A stretch of DNA of 39,413 nt from an uncultured Ignavibacteria bacterium. GTDB lineage: Bacteria; Bacteroidota; Ignavibacteria; Tepidaquicellales; Tepidaquicellaceae. Positions 35,245-39,413 of this stretch are shown piece after piece; position 1 is the first letter of the stretch; every line of letters starts with the position of its first letter. Where the stretch lies: the NCBI GenBank assembly GCA_937872315.1, contig CALMST010000384.1, positions 1 through 39,413 on the forward strand. The letters are read 5' to 3'. The notes below the pieces were generated by a model. The model made no database searches. It had not been told where the DNA came from and worked only from the letters and a program-made list of their open reading frames with translations. The position numbers and the translations under genes were made by a program.

Positions 35245-38004
35245 TTAATTCTTTAATCCGGTTTTTATGTTTTCCGTAAACTTAACCAGAGCCTTATCCA
35301 GCGCGGAAATATCTTTTGCTCCCGCAGTTGCCAGATGCGGCTTTCCGCCGCCGCCGCCGCCGAGTTCCCGGGAAAGCGCAGAGATAATTTTACCGGCATT
35401 AAAACCTTTTTCTTTTATAAGATCATCACTTACGGTACAGACCAGGTTAATTTTATCATTATTAACAGACGCTATAAGTCCTATACCTCTGGTTATTCTT
35501 TTCCTCAGCTCTTCACCAATCTCTTTAAACTCATCCGGACCTGTGGAATCAAGTCTTGCCGTAACAATTGAATAACCATTTTCAATTATTGCATTTGATG
35601 TCAGATCATCCAGTTTTATATATAAATGTGTAAGTTTTTGTTTAAGTAATTCTTTTTCAGTTTGTTTCTTTTCTTCAATATACCTTTCTCTTGATTCGTA
35701 TAAAAATCCGATAGTGTCGTCCTGGGCTGCGATAAGAGCTTTCATCAGATCCATATTTCTGAAATCCGCTTTAGAAATATCATAGCTTAAAGTATTCAGG
35801 GCTGCGGAAATATCCGAATAATATCTTTCCGGAAGTTCACTGATTATCTTTTCGGAATCTGCTATTCGTTCATTTAAAAATGAAATTATTCCTTCACCGG
35901 TTCTTCCGAATATCCTTCTTGTACCCGAAGCTATGCTTTCCTCTTTGATGATCTTGAACAATCCGATATCGGAGGTATTTGCAACATGTGTTCCTCCGCA
36001 GAATTCTATGCTGAATTTATCATCTATGTGGACGACTCTGACTTTATCACCGTATTTGTCTCCAAAGATCTTTTTTACATTCGGGATCTTATTTGCTTCT
36101 TCAATTGAGATATCTGCATCTGTTATTACATCTATCTGCTCTTTTATTTTAGCATTTACCATGGCTTCAATTTCATAGATCTCATTTCCGCTAAGCTTAT
36201 GAAAATGTGGAAAGTCAAATCTAAGGTATTCATTGTGAACAAGCGAACCAAGCTGCTTAACGTGGCTTCCCAGAACCCTTCTCAAAGCTTCATGAACCAG
36301 ATGAGTGGCTGAGTGATTTCGTTCTATGGATTTTCTTCTCTGATGATCCAGAATTATTTTACCTTTTAAAGGTATCAAACCATTTGCTTCTATGCTTCCT
36401 GAAATGGTTTCTTCTTTATCGTCGAGAACAAGAAAATATTTCTGAGAATCCAGAATGTTGATTTCTTTTTGATTGTCAATGATGATCTTTCCTGTATCAC
36501 TTATCTGGCCACCTGATTCAGAAAAGAAGGGATTGTTATCAAGAACTGCAATTAATTTTCCTTCCTCTGTTTTACCGACTGCAAAAATCTTCTCTTCAGA
36601 AAACTCACCTTTTATGTAAGGATCGTAGTTGACTTGTTCAGTCAGATTCTCATTCAGGAAATCAAATATTCCAATGCCGGTGTCAAGATCAAGTTTATCC
36701 TTTCTGGCATCTCTTCCTCTTTCTTTTTGCTTTTCCATTTCCTCGTCAAATTTCAGCATGTCAACCTTTAGTCCCTTTTCATTAGCCATAACCTGTGTAA
36801 GGTCTATTGGAAATCCAAATGTATCATATAGTTTAAATGCCTCATCACCAGGAAAAATTTTTGTACCTTTAAGTGAATCAGTTACTTCATTGAATAATTT
36901 CAAACCCCTGTCCAGTGTAACGTTAAAGCTTTCCTCTTCCGCCTGTATTACTTCTTTTGTAAAATCTCTTTTTTCCCTTAGCTCGGGAAATGCTTCGCCA
37001 AAATGTTCTGTGACAGTATCCACAAGCTGAAATAAAACAGGTTCATGATATTCAAGCTTTCTGGCAAGACGGGAAGCTCTTCTCAATATCCTTCTGAGAA
37101 CGTATCCTCTGCCTTCATTTGAGGGAAGTGCCCCGTCACTAATAGCAAAGGTAAGGGCTCTGATATGATCTGCAATTGCATTAATGGATGAAACATTTTC
37201 CCCTTCATATTTTTTACCGGTGATCTCAGAAATTTTACTTACTATCGGAAAAAATACATCTGTTTCATAATTTGATCTTTTATTCTGCAACACTCTTACT
37301 ATTCTTTCAAAACCCATTCCCGTATCAATGTGTTTTTTGGGAAGGGGAACAAGCTCTCTGTCTTTTTTTCTGTCATATTGAATAAAAACAAGATTCCATA
37401 TTTCAATCACTTCTTCAAGCCCTGCATTTATGTCTTCAGGTTTACAACCGTTATCAGTAAAGTCATAATGAATTTCAGAACACGGACCGCAGGGTCCTGT
37501 GTCTCCCATTTCCCAGAAGTTATCTTTTTCACCAAATCTTAGTATGTGGTCCGGATCAATGTCAGTTTCATTTTTCCAAATATCAAAAGCTTCATCATCA
37601 GTTTCAAAAACAGATACCCAAAGTTTTTCTTTTGGAAGTTTCCATACATCTGTAAGTAATTCCCATGACCAGACAATAGCTTCTTTTTTGTAATAATCCC
37701 CGAATGACCAGTTTCCGAGCATCTCAAAGAAAGTATGGTGATAACCATCCATTCCCACCTCCTCGAGATCATTATGCTTACCACCGGCGCGTATACATTT
37801 TTGTGTATCGGCAGCTCTAGAATATTCTCTCGTCCCGGTAGAAAGAAAAACATCTTTGAACTGATTCATTCCTGCATTTGTAAAAAGAAGTGTCGGATCA
37901 TTAAATGGAACGACCGGGGAGGAAGGAACAATCCTGTGATCTTTTTCCCTGAAAAAATCTAAAAACGATTTACGTATTTCTTTTGAATTCAACTTTTTTT
38001 GCAA
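35245..38004 (-). CDS. alaS: alanyl-tRNA synthetase
   Basis: AlaS charges tRNA-Ala. The 919 residues are slightly longer than the common 875 or so, with the full bacterial layout. The catalytic core at the start carries SSPVVPFNDPTLLFTNAGMNQFKD and GCKPEDINAG. The editing domain has HSATHLVHEALRRVLG and CGGTHVANTSDIG, carrying the zinc His and Cys residues. The C-terminal DHHA1 domain has GGGGGGKPHLATAGAKD. The run of six glycines is written with GGC codons, making a GC-rich (CCG)n tract near 35347 on the plus strand that stands out in this AT-rich DNA but is normal for the family. The nucleotidyltransferase is its operon partner. Confidence 0.97.
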   Translation of the reverse strand: MQKKLNSKEIRKSFLDFFREKDHRIVPSSPVVPFNDPTLLFTNAGMNQFKDVFLSTGTREYSRAADTQKCIRAGGKHNDLEEVGMDGYHHTFFEMLGNWSFGDYYKKEAIVWSWELLTDVWKLPKEKLWVSVFETDDEAFDIWKNETDIDPDHILRFGEKDNFWEMGDTGPCGPCSEIHYDFTDNGCKPEDINAGLEEVIEIWNLVFIQYDRKKDRELVPLPKKHIDTGMGFERIVRVLQNKRSNYETDVFFPIVSKISEITGKKYEGENVSSINAIADHIRALTFAISDGALPSNEGRGYVLRRILRRASRLARKLEYHEPVLFQLVDTVTEHFGEAFPELREKRDFTKEVIQAEEESFNVTLDRGLKLFNEVTDSLKGTKIFPGDEAFKLYDTFGFPIDLTQVMANEKGLKVDMLKFDEEMEKQKERGRDARKDKLDLDTGIGIFDFLNENLTEQVNYDPYIKGEFSEEKIFAVGKTEEGKLIAVLDNNPFFSESGGQISDTGKIIIDNQKEINILDSQKYFLVLDDKEETISGSIEANGLIPLKGKIILDHQRRKSIERNHSATHLVHEALRRVLGSHVKQLGSLVHNEYLRFDFPHFHKLSGNEIYEIEAMVNAKIKEQIDVITDADISIEEANKIPNVKKIFGDKYGDKVRVVHIDDKFSIEFCGGTHVANTSDIGLFKIIKEESIASGTRRIFGRTGEGIISFLNERIADSEKIISELPERYYSDISAALNTLSYDISKADFRNMDLMKALIAAQDDTIGFLYESRERYIEEKKQTEKELLKQKLTHLYIKLDDLTSNAIIENGYSIVTARLDSTGPDEFKEIGEELRKRITRGIGLIASVNNDKINLVCTVSDDLIKEKGFNAGKIISALSRELGGGGGGKPHLATAGAKDISALDKALVKFTENIKTGLKN

Positions 38005-38530
38005 AATTTAATAAGTTGTAAAAATACGTTTAATGTTTGTAAAATTAAATGTAATTATTGGCTGAATTATTATCTGCTGTAACATTTGCAGTGAGAGCTC
38101 TGTTTTGAAGCTTTATTTACAAAATGGTGTGAATCGCATAAACTGTTTTGCGCAGAATCCTCCGTATTCATATAATTTCCGGAAGATAAACAATGACTGG
38201 GATGCTAAGAGATTATATAAGTTCAGCGAAAGACACTGTTGCGGTGTTTGACATGCTAAGACGGGTTCACTTTCTGTTTGTGTTAGTACGGATTATTCAA
38301 CCCGGTCGGAGCCTCTGCGGCTCTATTTCCGGACTCTGACGATCCTTTGATTAACACGTTCCATATTATAAATTCCATAACAATTAATATATTTTGAAAT
38401 GTCCGGATATAAATAATCTTCAGGTCTTTCTGCTAAGTGCCTTTTTGGTGTAAAATGATTATCAGGTTAAGCTTTGAAACATCCGGTGTTTGCTTTGAAA
38501 CATAAAGAAAAAGAATGATATGATTTTGCA
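38005..38530. other. gene-free region upstream of alaS
   Basis: About 525 bp with no convincing frame, tRNA or terminator. It holds a small GAGCC/GGCTC hairpin at 38309-38323 and two copies of GCTTTGAAACAT 21 bp apart (38471 and 38492). The alaS promoter must lie near its left end, but no consensus was clear. Confidence 0.5.
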
Positions 38531-38533
38531 TTA

Positions 38534-38833
38534 TTACATTTCCGTGAATCTTATTATCGTTGCCCGGGAAGGTTGAGTTAAACCTGAATTCCTGCCAAAT
38601 TTCCGGCTTTCACTGACAAATATTTCACTTTTTCTGTTTATTTTTTGATTCACGCTTTTTTCCTGTACGTGTATATTATTTTCCGGATGGTGCTTTTTAT
38701 TTTCCGGAACCTGTACAGCATTTTCCGGACGCTGCGCAGAATTTTCCGGCGCGGTAAGTATCTTTACCCGGGTGTTCATTCCATTTTCCGGTAACTGTTT
38801 TCTGTTTTCCGGCACCTGCAGGTAATTTTCCAT
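38534..38833 (-). CDS. possible PEN-heptapeptide-repeat protein, probably decayed
   Basis: A 99-codon frame from an ATG at 38833. Its first half reads as exact heptads: MENYLQV, PENRKQL, PENGMNT, RVKILTA, PENSAQR, PENAVQV, PENKKHH, PENNIHV, QEKSVNQ. The ATG is only a Pro-to-Met change in one unit. The same frame continues upstream with PENYLHY, then a TAA at 38864-38866, then more units such as LEKIAHV, PENGKQA, VENAVKG and TENSTEV. The frame is therefore a long repeat broken by one stop. After 38630 the pattern is lost. No signal peptide or recognised domain is seen. It may be a real low-complexity protein, a pseudogene, or a non-coding array that happens to be open. Confidence 0.3.
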   Translation of the reverse strand: MENYLQVPENRKQLPENGMNTRVKILTAPENSAQRPENAVQVPENKKHHPENNIHVQEKSVNQKINRKSEIFVSESRKFGRNSGLTQPSRATIIRFTEM

Positions 38834-38972
38834 ATAGTGTAAATAATTTTCCGGTAAGTGTACTTAATTTTTCACAACGTGTGCAATTTTTTCCAATGCC
38901 TGCTTTCCATTTTCCGGTCCCTTCACTGCATTTTCCACTACCTCTGTTGAATTTTCTGTCACAGGTTCATTG
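38658..38972. repeat. 21-bp phased tandem array, core TTTTCCGG
   Basis: Starting at 38658 a TTTTCC-type core recurs every 21 bp at 38679, 38700, 38721, 38742, 38763, 38784, 38805, 38826, 38847, 38868, 38889, 38910, 38931 and 38952: fifteen units with no insertion or deletion. Eight have the full TTTTCCGG, the others differ by one to three bases (38763 is TTTACCCG). The 13 bp between cores vary freely. A weaker 21-bp rhythm of T-rich segments continues to about 39162, where the plus strand is open with heptads such as HFPVPSL and HFPLPLL. A 21-bp period equals both seven codons and two turns of B-DNA. Confidence 0.85.
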
Positions 38973-39278
38973 CTTTCTATTGGCGTTACGTCTCTTGCTT
39001 AAGAGTTCATACTGCATTCCTCTGTGTTTGAATCGCTTCTTTTATCGTTCAAACCGGATCATTTTATATTCAGTCTCTATCTTTATGCATTCTGATTTTT
39101 TTCTTCTTCATCGGGAAATCTTCCTGCTTTATTCACATAACTTCTCTCTGTATTCAAATTGATCTGATCTTCATAAAAAGTTTATTCTTAAGCCTGAAGA
39201 ATTCTTTATCTTCAATACACACATCCTGTTTCGACATCCGGATTTCATTATCCGGCATTCAGGATCCTTAATTGTTCT

Positions 39279-39293
39279 CATCCGGTCCGGATG
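39279..39293. repeat. 15-bp palindrome CATCCGG-T-CCGGATG
   Basis: A perfect 7+1+7 inverted repeat in a short stretch with two further ATCCGG words upstream (39236 and 39250). It could be a protein-binding site. The remaining sequence to the window end shows no gene. Confidence 0.5.
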
Positions 39294-39413
39294 GTAAATT
39301 TTATTTTAATAAATGGTCTAAGATACCGGCTATGTAAATACGGCAGAGACAAAATGGCGGTGATTTATAAAACATTTTGATTACATCGGATTTGGATTTT
39401 AAAATTCTGGATT

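Noticed and set aside
35341-35363. CCG microsatellite
   Set aside because: It encodes the six-glycine run that is normal in the AlaS C-terminal domain.
38658-38972. CRISPR array
   Set aside because: Repeats are only about 8 bp, units are 21 bp with no constant 25-40 bp repeat, and no cas gene lies nearby.
38881-39162. Plus-strand hydrophobic protein of 93 residues
   Set aside because: Its heptad pattern is simply the 21-bp DNA period read on the other strand. There is no sensible signal peptide, domain or start context.

Overview
The window is a 39.4 kb piece of an AT-rich chromosome from a Gram-negative bacterium of the Bacteroidota/Chlorobiota assemblage, most likely an Ignavibacteria-type lineage. 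The grounds are indirect. Two secreted proteins end in a type A type-IX-secretion sorting domain with the motif YPNPFNP, which is very common in that group. One gene encodes a patatin fused to an outer-membrane barrel. Most starts have no Shine-Dalgarno sequence. One intergenic region carries a Bacteroidota-like TTTG/TAnnTTTG promoter. No rRNA, tRNA, CRISPR array, transposase or phage gene was found, so this reads as ordinary chromosome.

Layout. Positions 261-2805 (minus) hold a likely operon: a GNAT acetyltransferase, an ECF sigma factor, a single-pass anti-sigma-like protein and a small secreted Spy-like protein. Positions 2877-6434 (plus) hold a DUF1460 cell-wall hydrolase, plsY, the N-terminal half of a split transketolase and a short-chain dehydrogenase, with terminators at 5572 and 6663. 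Positions 6925-11370 (plus) hold two T9SS-sorted extracellular proteins and a beta-lactamase-fold hydrolase with a TPR tail. A decayed scrap of another T9SS cargo gene lies at 11650-11784.

Positions 11954-15634 (plus) hold cyanophycinase and cyanophycin synthetase, a complete make-and-break pair for the Arg-Asp storage polymer. Positions 15714-18706 (plus) hold a GlcD-type FAD oxidase, a hotdog thioesterase and nadC. Positions 18769-20158 (plus) hold three tandem paralogous small exported proteins of a family I do not recognise, closed by a terminator. A Wzx-like flippase and lexA follow.

From 22818 to 31742 everything is on the minus strand: purB, a PDZ-membrane-GAF-SpoIIE phosphatase, a patatin-POTRA-barrel protein, and a sodium:solute symporter whose start overlaps the end of thiamine diphosphokinase. 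A BatA/vWA membrane protein (plus) faces a nucleotidyltransferase and alaS (minus).

The last 1.4 kb upstream of alaS has no convincing gene. It contains the strangest feature of the window, an array of at least 15 units in exact 21-bp phase built on TTTTCCGG. Read on the minus strand it encodes PENxxxx heptapeptides, interrupted by one in-frame stop. This array, the tandem secreted paralogs and the symporter/thiamine kinase pair are the best candidates for undescribed biology.
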